Below, one piece after another: positions 1 to 9,312 of a DNA stretch of 64,000 nt (positions are counted from its first letter, which is position 1; every line of letters starts with the position of its first letter). The position numbers and the translations under genes are program-made. The stretch is from positions 1 through 64,000 of the forward strand of contig JADGPG010000072.1 of assembly GCA_017882545.1 (NCBI GenBank), written 5' to 3'. The notes below the pieces were generated by a model. That model did no database searches and had not been told where the DNA came from. It saw only the letters and a list, made by a program, of their open reading frames with translations. The stretch is from Thermoleophilia bacterium. Its GTDB lineage: Bacteria > Actinomycetota > Thermoleophilia > Miltoncostaeales > Miltoncostaeaceae.

Positions 1-2
1 AC

Positions 3-662
3 GCGATCATCCGCCTCGCCCAGAAGAGCCGTGCCGTCGGAATTCATCTGCTGTTGGCCACCCAGCGCCCGTCAGCCGACGTCATCACCGGAATGATTAA
101 GGCCAATGTGCCCTCCCGCATCGCCTTCGCGGTGTCGTCCCAGGTGGATTCGCGGGTCATCCTGGACGCCGGTGGCGCCGAGAGCCTTCTCGGCAGTGGC
201 GACATGCTGTTCCGTCCGGTCGGAACCTCGCGCCTGCAGCGTGTGCAGGGAGCCTACGTCAGCGAAGACGAGATCCTGGCGATCACCAACCACTGGCGCG
301 CTCAGGGGAAGCCACAGCTGCGAACTGAGCTCATGGAGCGCCCGGCCGAGCCCTCCCAGGCCGAACCGGACCCCGAGGCCGACGAAATGCTGACGCGGGC
401 GATCGAGATGGTCGTCCAACAGGGCACCGCGTCGGTATCGCTGTTGCAGCGCCGGCTCGGAGTCGGCTACGCCCGTGCCGGACGCCTCGTGGACCAGATG
501 GAGCGCTTGGGCGTCGTCTCCGGCCACGAAGGATCAAAACCCCGCACGGTGTTGATCGGCGAAGCCGACCTGCCGCGCATCCTGACCCGTCGCGGAGCGG
601 TTGAGGCCGATGCCGCTCTTGACGCCGAGGAGCGCGAGGCCCAATTGGTTCTGGAGGACTAG
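3..662 (+). CDS. ftsK: DNA translocase FtsK/SpoIIIE, C-terminal part (5' truncated by window)
   Basis: Frame open from base 3: AIIRLAQKSRAVGIHLLLATQRPSADVITGMIKANVPSRIAFAVSSQVDSRVILD...; C-terminal gamma wHTH-like tail (VSLLQRRLGVGYARAGRLVDQMERLGVVS). Confidence 0.95.
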   Translation, partial: AIIRLAQKSRAVGIHLLLATQRPSADVITGMIKANVPSRIAFAVSSQVDSRVILDAGGAESLLGSGDMLFRPVGTSRLQRVQGAYVSEDEILAITNHWRAQGKPQLRTELMERPAEPSQAEPDPEADEMLTRAIEMVVQQGTASVSLLQRRLGVGYARAGRLVDQMERLGVVSGHEGSKPRTVLIGEADLPRILTRRGAVEADAALDAEEREAQLVLED

Positions 663-786
663 ATATCGGCGGGCGGTGCCATTGCCGACCGCCCGCCGTA
701 GGATCTCGCCCGGCCGCCTGCGCCGACTGGCGCGGAAAATCGGCTAGCATCACCGATCCCGGGCTCCCGTTCCCGGGATCGAGCCT

Positions 787-1554
787 ATGTTTGAGATCGG
801 AACAACACTGCTCGAGGCCCGCTCCCGGCGGAACCTCGATATCCCGGCCTGCGAGGCCGGCACAAAGATCCGGGCCAAGTACCTGCGCGCGATGGAGGAC
901 GAGCAGTTTGACGTCCTCCCATCGCCGACCTATGTACGTGGGTTCCTGCGGACGTACGGGGAGTTCCTGGGGCTCGACGGGCAATTGCTGGTCGACGAGT
1001 ACGAATCCCGCTTCGTGCGCCCGGAGGAGCGCGCCGGTGAGCCCCGCGCGCTCGGCTCGCGCGCCTCGCGCCGCGGCACCGTCGCCCCGCGGCGCCGGAG
1101 ACGGCGTCGGACCGAGGCACAGCTGCTCTGGCTGGCCATCGGTGGCGTCATGGGCATCGCCCTCCTGGTGTGGCTCGGCAACGGCGGAGGCCCGTCGACA
1201 TCCGAGCATCTGGCCAACGGCCTGCCCTCGGGTCCCGTGACGCCGACGACCCAGAATCCGACGCTGGCGACTCCCGAGCAGTCCCAGCCGATCAAAGTCA
1301 AGCTCATTGGCGCGGGCTCGTACGGGTCGTACGTCGACGTCCGCGAGGGCAGCGCGTCCGGACGCCAACTGTTCACGGGGCTCGTCGCACCCGGCGCCTC
1401 CCAGACGGTGGCCACGATGTCCTCGATCTGGCTGCTGGCGTCGAATCCCACCGGTCTGCAGGTCAACGTCGACGGTAAGCTCGAGAGCCTTCCCGCGAAT
1501 CAGACCACGTTCATGGTGACAAAGTCCGGAGTCCAGACCGCCCCCAAGACCTGA
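787..1554 (+). CDS. RodZ-like helix-turn-helix membrane protein (HTH_25 plus DUF4115-like C-terminus)
   Basis: N-terminal IGTTLLEARSRRNLDIPACEAGTKIRAKYLRAMEDEQFDVLPSPTYVRGFLRTYGEFLGLD, a single TM segment, extracytoplasmic tail. Confidence 0.85.
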   Translation: MFEIGTTLLEARSRRNLDIPACEAGTKIRAKYLRAMEDEQFDVLPSPTYVRGFLRTYGEFLGLDGQLLVDEYESRFVRPEERAGEPRALGSRASRRGTVAPRRRRRRRTEAQLLWLAIGGVMGIALLVWLGNGGGPSTSEHLANGLPSGPVTPTTQNPTLATPEQSQPIKVKLIGAGSYGSYVDVREGSASGRQLFTGLVAPGASQTVATMSSIWLLASNPTGLQVNVDGKLESLPANQTTFMVTKSGVQTAPKT

Positions 1555-1561
1555 CCGGGTA

Positions 1562-2827
1562 ATGGGGAGTCCGCGCGTCGCCATCGTCGTCACGGGCGAC
1601 GAGATCGTGCGTGGGCGGGTCTCGGATCGCAACGGCGGCATGCTGGCGCGGTGGTGCGACGCACACGGGATGGCCGTCCTCGGGATGGCGGTCGTCGGTG
1701 ATGATCCCCAGGACATCACGCGGGCCGTCCGCGCCGGGATCGGCAGCGGCGCCGACCTCGTGATCACGACCGGTGGGCTCGGAGTGACCCACGACGACCT
1801 CACCATGCGGGCGGTGGCCGAGGCGACGGGGCGGGCCCTTGCCCTGGACCCCGTGGCGCTCGACCTGGTGCGAGCGGCGGTCGCATCGTCGGCCGCCAGG
1901 GATCGCGTGGCAGCGCACATTCGCGAGGCAACCGATCGCAAGCAGGCGATGCTGCCCGTCGGCGGTGACATGCTGGCACCGGTCGGCACGGCTCCCGGCT
2001 GCGTGCTGGAGCACGAGGGTCGCCTGATCGTCGTGCTGCCGGGCCCGCCATTCGAGGCGGACCGCATGTGGGATGCGGCGACCGGACATCCGGCGATCGC
2101 CGCGCTGATCGCACGCGCCGGCGGGCCGCCGACCCTGACTCTGCGACTGCATGGGATCATCGAGCCGGAGGTCGTCGGCGCACTTGCGGACATCCCGGCC
2201 GCGACCCGCGAGGGTGCCCGACTTGGAATCTGCGCCAAGGCGGGGGAGCTCGAACTGACGCTCGCCGACCGGGTGCCCGACGGCGCGACGCTGCTCGCCG
2301 ACGCTCTCGACCGGGCGTTCCCCGGTGCCACATTCACCCGGCACGGCCGCTACGTGGAGGAGATCGTCGCGGACACGCTCCTGGCCCACGGCGCCCGGCT
2401 GGCGGTCGCGGAGTCGTGCACCGGGGGGATGCTCGGTGCACGCCTGACCGCGCTCGCAGGCGCCTCATCTTGGTTCCGGGGTGGCGTAATCGCGTACGAC
2501 AATGCCGTCAAGCGGGATGCGCTCGGCGTCCCCGAAGACATCCTCGCCGACGAGGGCGCGGTCTCGGTCGCGTGCGCGGCCGCGATGGCCGAGGGTGCGC
2601 GGACCCGCCTGGATGCCGCGTGGGGCGTATCGATCACGGGGATCGCCGGACCGGGAGGCGGCACCCCCGCCAAGCCGGTGGGTACCGTGATGATCGGCTG
2701 TGCGGGCCCAAACGGCACCGTGGTCGACACCCATCACTTTCGCGGGGACCGCTCCCTCATCCGGGAGCGGTCCACGGTGGCGGCCCTCCACCTGGTCCGC
2801 AGGTGCCTTACCGCGCACGGGGCATAA
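1562..2827 (+). CDS. cinA: CinA family nicotinamide-nucleotide amidohydrolase / competence-damage protein
   Basis: MoCF-type N-domain (VVTGDEIVRGRVSDRNGG, TTGGLGVTHDDLT) and CinA C-domain (VAESCTGGMLGARLT, SITGIAGPGGG). Confidence 0.95.
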   Translation: MGSPRVAIVVTGDEIVRGRVSDRNGGMLARWCDAHGMAVLGMAVVGDDPQDITRAVRAGIGSGADLVITTGGLGVTHDDLTMRAVAEATGRALALDPVALDLVRAAVASSAARDRVAAHIREATDRKQAMLPVGGDMLAPVGTAPGCVLEHEGRLIVVLPGPPFEADRMWDAATGHPAIAALIARAGGPPTLTLRLHGIIEPEVVGALADIPAATREGARLGICAKAGELELTLADRVPDGATLLADALDRAFPGATFTRHGRYVEEIVADTLLAHGARLAVAESCTGGMLGARLTALAGASSWFRGGVIAYDNAVKRDALGVPEDILADEGAVSVACAAAMAEGARTRLDAAWGVSITGIAGPGGGTPAKPVGTVMIGCAGPNGTVVDTHHFRGDRSLIRERSTVAALHLVRRCLTAHGA

Positions 2828-3411
2828 TCGCCGCCGACCCGGCCGCGGCGACTGAGCGCCTGTTCGTCGCGGGCGACCTTGGAGCGGCGACCCGCGCAGA
2901 CCTCGCCGATCAGGCGCGGCGCTGCGCCCGGGACACCGAGGGCCGTCCGACCCCGTCCGAGAAGCTGCACCTGACGCTCGCCTTCCTCGGCCCGGTCCCG
3001 GTCCACGCGATCCCCGCCGTCGCCGACGCCGTGGGACGCGCCTGCCGTGGCTACGGACCGATCACGACCCACCAGCTCGGGACCGCCGGCATTCCCGGAA
3101 CCGAGCGATCACGCATCGTGGCGGCGGTCCTCGCCGATCCCGACGGCCGGCTTGCCGGACTCGCAGCCGACGTGGCCCAACGGATGCGCCCGCTCCTGCC
3201 CGGATTCCGCTCTGCTGAGCCGTTCTGGCCGCATATCACCCTCGTTCGCCTGCGGCGCCCGGCGCGCGTCGGGAGCGCCGTGACCGACACCGAACAAATG
3301 TTCGCTTTCGACCGCGTGACGCTCTATGCTTCCCGAAGTGCCACAGGGGGAACCTCGCAATACGTCCCGCTCGCGCACATCGCACTAACCGCTAGAGACC
3401 GACCACACTGA
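2803..3411 (+). CDS. thpR: RNA 2',3'-cyclic phosphodiesterase (2'-5' RNA ligase family)
   Basis: HxTL motifs: [10 protein letters not shown] and WPHITLVRL; start uncertain (GTG 2803 or ATA 2824). Confidence 0.85.
   Translation: MPYRARGIIAADPAAATERLFVAGDLGAATRADLADQARRCARDTEGRPTPSEKLHLTLAFLGPVPVHAIPAVADAVGRACRGYGPITTHQLGTAGIPGTERSRIVAAVLADPDGRLAGLAADVAQRMRPLLPGFRSAEPFWPHITLVRLRRPARVGSAVTDTEQMFAFDRVTLYASRSATGGTSQYVPLAHIALTARDRPH
3291..3304. promoter_or_regulatory. LexA/SOS box upstream of recA
   Basis: CGAACAAATGTTCG, an exact match to the Gram-positive SOS box CGAAC(RNRY)GTTCG; -10-like TATGCT at 3325-3330. Confidence 0.85.
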
Positions 3412-3422
3412 GGAGAGCCATC

Positions 3423-4517
3423 GTGGAGAAGGCCCAGGCACTGGGTGCCGCCCTCGCCCAGATCGAACGCCAATTCGGCAAGGGCTCGATCATGAGAATG
3501 GGCGATCCCGCCATGCAGATCGACGCCTCCGTGGTGCCGACCGGCGCGCTCGCGCTCGACTTGGCCCTCGGAATCGGCGGACTGCCTCGCGGTCGCATCG
3601 TGGAGATCTACGGCCCGGAGAGCTCAGGGAAAACGACCCTGCTCTACCACATCATCGCCCAGGCCCAGAAGCAGGGCGGCATGTGCGCCTTCATCGACGC
3701 CGAACACTCGATGGACCCGATGTACGCCAAGCGGATCGGCGTCAACGTCGACGAGCTGCTGGTCTCCCAGCCGGATCACGGCGAGCAGGCGCTGGAGATC
3801 GCGGACATGCTGGTCCGCTCGGGCGCCCTCGACGTCGTGGCAATCGACTCCGTCGCCGCCCTCGTACCGAAGGCCGAGATCGAGGGGGAGATGGGGGACA
3901 CCCACGTGGGCCTCCAGGCCCGCCTGATGTCGCAGGCGCTGCGGAAGCTTGCCGGGACGCTCAACCGCGCCGGCACGATCTGCGTGTTCACCAACCAATT
4001 ACGCGAGAAGATCGGCGTGATGTTCGGCTCCCCCGAGACCACTCCGGGCGGGCGCGCACTGAAGTTCTACGCGTCGGTACGCATGGACATCCGCCGCATC
4101 GAGACCCTCAAGGAGGGCACCGAGAGCGTCGGCAACCGGACCCGCGTGAAGGTCGTCAAAAACAAGGTCGCCCCGCCGTTCCAGCAGGCGGAGTTCGACA
4201 TCATGTACGGCGAGGGGATCTCCCACGAAGGCAACCTGCTCGACCTTGGTGTCGACCGCGGCATCGTCACCAAGAGCGGCGCCTACTTCTCCTACGGGGA
4301 CGAGCGGTTGGGACAAGGCAAGAATGCCGCCCGGGCGTTCCTGCGCGAGCACACCGACATCGCCGACGCGATCGAGCTGAAGATCCGCGAGGAAGCCGGG
4401 CTGGTCGTCCCGGAAGGCACCCGAGTCGATCCGGTGACCGGCGAGGTGGTCGAGATCGCCACCACCGCCGACGCGATCGAGGTCGCCACCAAGGCCAAGG
4501 CGGGCGTCACCAGCTGA
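3423..4517 (+). CDS. recA: Recombinase RecA
   Basis: [20 protein letters not shown] Walker [28 protein letters not shown]. Confidence 0.99.
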   Translation: MEKAQALGAALAQIERQFGKGSIMRMGDPAMQIDASVVPTGALALDLALGIGGLPRGRIVEIYGPESSGKTTLLYHIIAQAQKQGGMCAFIDAEHSMDPMYAKRIGVNVDELLVSQPDHGEQALEIADMLVRSGALDVVAIDSVAALVPKAEIEGEMGDTHVGLQARLMSQALRKLAGTLNRAGTICVFTNQLREKIGVMFGSPETTPGGRALKFYASVRMDIRRIETLKEGTESVGNRTRVKVVKNKVAPPFQQAEFDIMYGEGISHEGNLLDLGVDRGIVTKSGAYFSYGDERLGQGKNAARAFLREHTDIADAIELKIREEAGLVVPEGTRVDPVTGEVVEIATTADAIEVATKAKAGVTS

Positions 4518-4525
4518 GCAGGACC

Positions 4526-4556
4526 TCGCAGCGGGCCCTGTCCGGGTCCGCTGCGA
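4526..4556 (+). terminator. Hairpin terminator candidate after recA
   Basis: TCGCAGCGGGCCC-TGTCC-GGGTCCGCTGCGA: 13-bp stem with one G-T pair, 9 nt after the recA stop; no strong T-run. Confidence 0.6.
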
Positions 4557-4590
4557 CATCTGCCACCCATACGCGGCTATCATCCCGCCC

Positions 4591-5913
4591 GTGAATTACC
4601 ACCTCACCTCGTTCGGCTGCCAGATGAATGACCACGACGCCGAGCGCATGCGCGGATTGCTGGAATCGCTCGGATATCGCGAGTCCCGGATCCGCGACGA
4701 CGCGGACCTGATCCTGTTCAACACCTGCACCATCCGGGGCAGCGCCGACGAGCGATTCCTGGGCAACCTCGGCGAAGCGCGGCGCATCAAGCGGGAGAAT
4801 CCCGACGTGGTCGTCGCCGTCGGCGGCTGCTGGGCCCAGTCTCAAAAGGAGCTGGTATTCACCCAGTTCCCGTTCGTGGACATCGCCTTCGGTCCCGGGG
4901 AGATCACCCGGCTGGGCGAGCTGATCGCGCGCGAGCGAATCGAGGCGGTCGGCGCGTTCAGCTTCGACGGCGCCTTCTCCGGAACCTTGCCGGCCAAACG
5001 CGAGCGCCCGCATCACGCCTGGGTCCAGATCTCGGTGGGCTGCAACTGCGTCTGCTCGTACTGCATTGTTCCGGCCGTGCGCGGGCGCGAGCGGTCGCGA
5101 CACCCCCAGGAGCTCGTTGACGAGGTCGCCGCCCTCGCCGGCGATGGGGTGCGCGAGGTGACGCTGCTCGGACAGAACGTCAACTCCTATGGTCGCGATC
5201 TGCCCAGGGGTGAGCGGATGACCTTCGCCGAGCTTCTGCGGGCGGTTGGCAGCGTTCCCGGGATCTGGAGGGTGAGATATACCAGCCCGCACCCCAAGGA
5301 CATGCGCGAGGATGTGATTGCCGCGATGGCCGAGACGCCGACCCTGTGCGAGCACGTCCATCTGCCGGCACAGAGCGGGTCGACGGCCGTGCTCAAGAGG
5401 ATGCGACGGACCTATTCCCGCGAGCGGTACATCGACCTGCTGGCGCGGATTCGCGACGGAATCGAGGATGTCTCGGTGACGACCGATCTCATCGTCGGGT
5501 TTCCGGGTGAAACCGACGAGGAGTTCGCCGACACGCTGAGCCTCGTGCGTGAGGCGCGCTACGACGGCGCGTTCACTTTCGTGTATTCAGAGCGTCCCGG
5601 TACCGAGGCGGCCGCCGCGATGCAGGACGATATTCCGCCCGCCCTCAAGTCCGAGCGGATCCAGGCGCTCGTCGACACCGTCCACGAGGTCTCCCGGGCG
5701 CGCGCGCGACGGTTTGTCGACGCCGAGCACGAGGTGCTCGTCGAAGGCCCGTCTCGCAATGACCCGGACCGCCTCCGGGGCCGCCTGCGTCAGAACATCA
5801 CCGTCAACTTCTCCGGCGACGCCGTGCCCGGATCGCTCGCGATGGTGCGGATCACCGGCGCAAGCTCGGCGACCCTGACCGGTGAGCAGGTCGGGGTGCG
5901 CGTTCCCGCCTAG
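4591..5913 (+). CDS. miaB: tRNA-2-methylthio-N6-dimethylallyladenosine synthase
   Basis: Radical SAM motif CNCVCSYCIVP, UPF0004 N-domain (SFGCQMNDHDAERM), TRAM domain. Confidence 0.97.
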   Translation: MNYHLTSFGCQMNDHDAERMRGLLESLGYRESRIRDDADLILFNTCTIRGSADERFLGNLGEARRIKRENPDVVVAVGGCWAQSQKELVFTQFPFVDIAFGPGEITRLGELIARERIEAVGAFSFDGAFSGTLPAKRERPHHAWVQISVGCNCVCSYCIVPAVRGRERSRHPQELVDEVAALAGDGVREVTLLGQNVNSYGRDLPRGERMTFAELLRAVGSVPGIWRVRYTSPHPKDMREDVIAAMAETPTLCEHVHLPAQSGSTAVLKRMRRTYSRERYIDLLARIRDGIEDVSVTTDLIVGFPGETDEEFADTLSLVREARYDGAFTFVYSERPGTEAAAAMQDDIPPALKSERIQALVDTVHEVSRARARRFVDAEHEVLVEGPSRNDPDRLRGRLRQNITVNFSGDAVPGSLAMVRITGASSATLTGEQVGVRVPA

Positions 5914-5934
5914 GCGGCCGACGCGCGAGGCGGC

Positions 5935-6867
5935 GTGACTCACCCGACCCCGGTGCTCGCGCTGTTCGGTCCGACCGCGGCCGGCAAGAGCACGCTGGCA
6001 CATGCAGCCGCCAAGCACCTCGGTGGCGAGATCGTCGTCGCCGACCCGTTTCAGCGCTACCGGGGACTGGAGATCGCCGCGGACGCGCCCTCGGCCGCCG
6101 ATCGAGCCGAGGTGCCATACCACTTCGTCGGCGACATTGCGCTGAATCAATCGTCCAGCGCCGGCGCCTTCGGAGCCGATGCGCACGTGGTGATCGACGG
6201 GATCATCGGCCGTGGTCGTCTCGCCGTCGTGACCGGCGGAACGGCGCTGTACCTGCGCGCGGCACTGACCGACCTTGGCTTCCCGCCGCCCGTCCCGGAC
6301 GAGACCCGCAGCTGGGCGGAAGCGCTGGTGACTGCCGATCCGGACGGAGCCCGCGACGAGCTGCGTCGGCGCGACCCCGACGCCGCCGGCCGAGTGGACC
6401 TGACCAATCCCCGGCGCCTCGCGCGGGCCCTCGAGCTCGCCGCGCTCCCGGAGCGCGCCGGAGGTCCGACCGGGCGCCTGTGGGACGGGTCGATGCGGCG
6501 ACCGACCTGGCTGGCCGCGATTACGCGGCCGCGAGCCGAGCTCGACCGTCTGATCGCCCTTCGCGTTCGCCGCGAACTCGACGACGGACTTGTGGCCGAG
6601 CTCACGCACGCCCTGGCGGTGCCGGGAGTCACCCGCGAGGCCCAACAGATCATCGGTGCCCGAGAGGTGTCCGCGCTCCTCGCCGGCGAGATCGCCGACA
6701 GCGATCTTCCCGATCTGCTTGCGGCCCGCACACGCCGGCTTGCGCGACGCCAGCTGTCGTGGATGCGACGATGGCCGGATGCAACCGAAATCGATGTCGG
6801 CACACGCGGCGCGGAGACGGTCCTCCCCGAGCTGCTGGGCGCCTGGCGGGCAGACGCCTCCCGGTAA
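5935..6867 (+). CDS. miaA: tRNA dimethylallyltransferase (divergent)
   Basis: P-loop GPTAAGKST, VVTGGTALYLRAAL, follows miaB; divergent DSxQ region (VADPFQRYRGLEI). Confidence 0.85.
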   Translation: MTHPTPVLALFGPTAAGKSTLAHAAAKHLGGEIVVADPFQRYRGLEIAADAPSAADRAEVPYHFVGDIALNQSSSAGAFGADAHVVIDGIIGRGRLAVVTGGTALYLRAALTDLGFPPPVPDETRSWAEALVTADPDGARDELRRRDPDAAGRVDLTNPRRLARALELAALPERAGGPTGRLWDGSMRRPTWLAAITRPRAELDRLIALRVRRELDDGLVAELTHALAVPGVTREAQQIIGAREVSALLAGEIADSDLPDLLAARTRRLARRQLSWMRRWPDATEIDVGTRGAETVLPELLGAWRADASR

Positions 6868-6887
6868 CGGTCAAGTACCCTGTGCCA

Positions 6888-7697
6888 ATGGACTTCGAGA
6901 AGTGGCAAGGAACCGGGAACCACCACATCGTGGTGGAGCGTGCGCGCCTCGACGCGCCGATGACCCCCGAACGGGCGATCGAGCTCTGCAGCACGGCATT
7001 CGGCGTCGGAGCAGACGGCGTCTTGGAGATCAGTTTCGATGACGGTACGCCGCGGATGACGGTCTGGAACGCCGACGGCACCCAGCCGGAGAACTGCGGC
7101 AACGGCATCCGGATCGTGGCGGCCTACCTCGCCCGTGACGGGCGCCTGCCAGATGACGGGGTTGTCCTGACCGGCGAATCCCGAACCGGCGTGCGCATCC
7201 TGGGCGACGGCCTCGTCGAGGTCAAGATGGGCATCGCGACACTGCCGAACGGTCCGGCCGTGACCGAGCTCCAGACCGACGCCGGCCCGGTCGAGGCTCT
7301 TGAGGTCACGGTCGGCAATCCCCACGCCGTGATCGAGACCGACGACCCGGCCGCCCACGTGCACACCCTGGGACCGATGCTCGAGACGCACCCGCATTTC
7401 CCGAACCGCACCAACGTGGAGTTCGTCCGTGGAGTCGGCCCGTCGGAGGTCACCATGCGGGTGTGGGAGCGAGGGGTGGGAGAGACCCTGAGCTGCGGCA
7501 CGGGCGCCTGCGCCACCGCCGTCGCCGCGGTCGTCCGGTCGGGAGCGGAGAGCCCGGTGACGGTGCATGTCGCCGGCGGGACGCTCACCATCGCCGTCGA
7601 CGACGACCTCGCCGTCACGATGACCGGACCGGTCGAACACGTCTACTCAGGCACCCTCAGCCCGGGTTTTACCGCCTCCCTCGGGGGCGTGTACTAA
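6888..7697 (+). CDS. dapF: Diaminopimelate epimerase
   Basis: NCGNGIRIVAAY and SCGTGACATAVAAV active-site Cys motifs; ATG at 6888. Confidence 0.95.
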   Translation: MDFEKWQGTGNHHIVVERARLDAPMTPERAIELCSTAFGVGADGVLEISFDDGTPRMTVWNADGTQPENCGNGIRIVAAYLARDGRLPDDGVVLTGESRTGVRILGDGLVEVKMGIATLPNGPAVTELQTDAGPVEALEVTVGNPHAVIETDDPAAHVHTLGPMLETHPHFPNRTNVEFVRGVGPSEVTMRVWERGVGETLSCGTGACATAVAAVVRSGAESPVTVHVAGGTLTIAVDDDLAVTMTGPVEHVYSGTLSPGFTASLGGVY

Positions 7698-7719
7698 CCC
7701 GGATCCGCTTCCGTCGGTC

Positions 7720-8376
7720 CTACGACGTCGCCAGGTAGTAGATGCTGCTGGCCACCAAATACAGGCCGAGTCCGAGAAACAGGACGACCAAGACCTGATC
7801 GGTGTGGTCTTCGACCCACGCCCGGACCGTCGTCGTGAACGCTCGCGCGGCCTCCGGGCGGAAGGTCGCGACCAGCTCCAGCGTAATGACGACCGAGCTC
7901 GCCACCAGGCAGAACAGGACGAGCGCGAGGTCGTCCTGCCATGAGTCCAGATTCGCGTTGACGATGACCGTCACCCCAGCCGCGATCATCCCCCAAGCCT
8001 GCGTGAGGGGGGCGAGCGCAAACGCGAACACCATCGACATGTTGTCAATGCCGGTCTCCCAGCGGGGCGTCTTCTTGGGCGGCTTGGGTCTGCCCATCCG
8101 CCGCCGCTGCCGGACGCCGAAAAAGATCAGCACGAGCCCGATCAACAGCTTGATCACCAGCGCGGTGACCGACGGGGCGGAGCTCGGTTTGGGCGGATTG
8201 TCCTGCGTGATCGTCAGCGTCACGGCGACCACCGCCGCGAGCGACACGAGCCATCCGAGCATGAACGCCGCGCCGTTCCGCACTCCCCGTTTGGAGGTGA
8301 GGATCAGGAGAAACGGGGTCAGCGAGACGGGGGAGAGCGCAATCCCAAGCCCGATGACGGTGAGATCGAGGATCAC
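7720..8376 (-). CDS. GAP family (Sap/LysE-like) multi-TM membrane protein
   Basis: Hydrophobic 218-aa protein, IGLGIALSPVSLTPFLLILTSKRG. Confidence 0.65.
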   Translation of the reverse strand: MILDLTVIGLGIALSPVSLTPFLLILTSKRGVRNGAAFMLGWLVSLAAVVAVTLTITQDNPPKPSSAPSVTALVIKLLIGLVLIFFGVRQRRRMGRPKPPKKTPRWETGIDNMSMVFAFALAPLTQAWGMIAAGVTVIVNANLDSWQDDLALVLFCLVASSVVITLELVATFRPEAARAFTTTVRAWVEDHTDQVLVVLFLGLGLYLVASSIYYLATS

Positions 8377-8490
8377 TCGGCGGACCGATTCTGCATACCG
8401 CCCAGCTTACCGGCCGGTCCCCACGGCACACCTGCATGTGGAGGCGGGCGGCGGCGGCCACGCAGAACCCTGGGTGCGAGGCGTCGTCGG

Positions 8491-9312
8491 TTACACCGCG
8501 ACGCCGTAGCTGCGCAGGGCGTCGTTGAGAGTCGTCTTTCGGTCCGTGGATGCCGTCCGCTGGCCAATGATCAGCGCGCAGGGGAGATGGAACGCCCCGG
8601 CGGGGAAGGTCTTTTCGCGGGTGCCCGGCACGACGACAGAGCGCGGCGGGACATACCCGCGCGTCTCCACGGCGTGATCTCCGGTGACATCGATGATCGG
8701 GGTCGAGGCGGTGATCACGACGTTCGCACCGAGGACGGCCTCGGTGCCGATGCGGACACCCTCGACGACAATCGCTCGCGATCCGAGGAACGCCCCGTCC
8801 TCGACGATGACCGGGCTCGCTTGCGGCGGCTCGAGCACACCGCCGATGCCCACACCACCCGACAGGTGGACATCGGCGCCGATCTGGGCACACGAGCCCA
8901 CCGTCGCCCACGTGTCCACCATCGTGCCCGATCCCACCCAGGCACCAATGTTGACGTAGGACGGCATCATGACCGCCCCGGGCGCGAGGTAGCTCCCGTA
9001 CCGGGCTACCGCCGGCGGGACCACACGCACGCCGTCCTCGGGGCGCACCGCCTTGAGCGGGACCTTGTCGAAGTACGTAAACGGACCAATCTCGATCGGC
9101 GCCGACACCGTGATGCGGAAGTAGACGAGGATCGCCTTCTTGACCCATTCGTTGACCCGCCATGCCCCGTCGACCAGCTCGGCGACGCGGATCTCGCCAC
9201 GGTCGAGCAACGCGATCGCTTCCTGGACCCTGTGGGCGTCGGCGGCGGCCACGTCGGCGGGCACCTCAAATAGGCGGTCGATATCGGCCGCTAGCGCGTC
9301 AAACCTCGTCAC
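8491..9312 (-). CDS. dapD: 2,3,4,5-tetrahydropyridine-2,6-dicarboxylate N-succinyltransferase
   Basis: Hexapeptide left-handed beta-helix, PSYVNIGAWVGSGTMVDTWATVGSCAQIGADVHLSGGVGIGGVLEP. Confidence 0.95.
   Translation of the reverse strand: MTRFDALAADIDRLFEVPADVAAADAHRVQEAIALLDRGEIRVAELVDGAWRVNEWVKKAILVYFRITVSAPIEIGPFTYFDKVPLKAVRPEDGVRVVPPAVARYGSYLAPGAVMMPSYVNIGAWVGSGTMVDTWATVGSCAQIGADVHLSGGVGIGGVLEPPQASPVIVEDGAFLGSRAIVVEGVRIGTEAVLGANVVITASTPIIDVTGDHAVETRGYVPPRSVVVPGTREKTFPAGAFHLPCALIIGQRTASTDRKTTLNDALRSYGVAV

Noticed and set aside
331-2337. 668-aa minus-strand ORF (and the nested 1511-2389 minus ORF)
   Set aside because: Antisense to rodZ-like/cinA; composition typical of GC-rich shadow frames (Arg/Pro/Ser-rich, no domain)
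3683-4594. 303-aa plus ORF within recA
   Set aside because: Alternative frame of recA with Arg/Gly-rich composition
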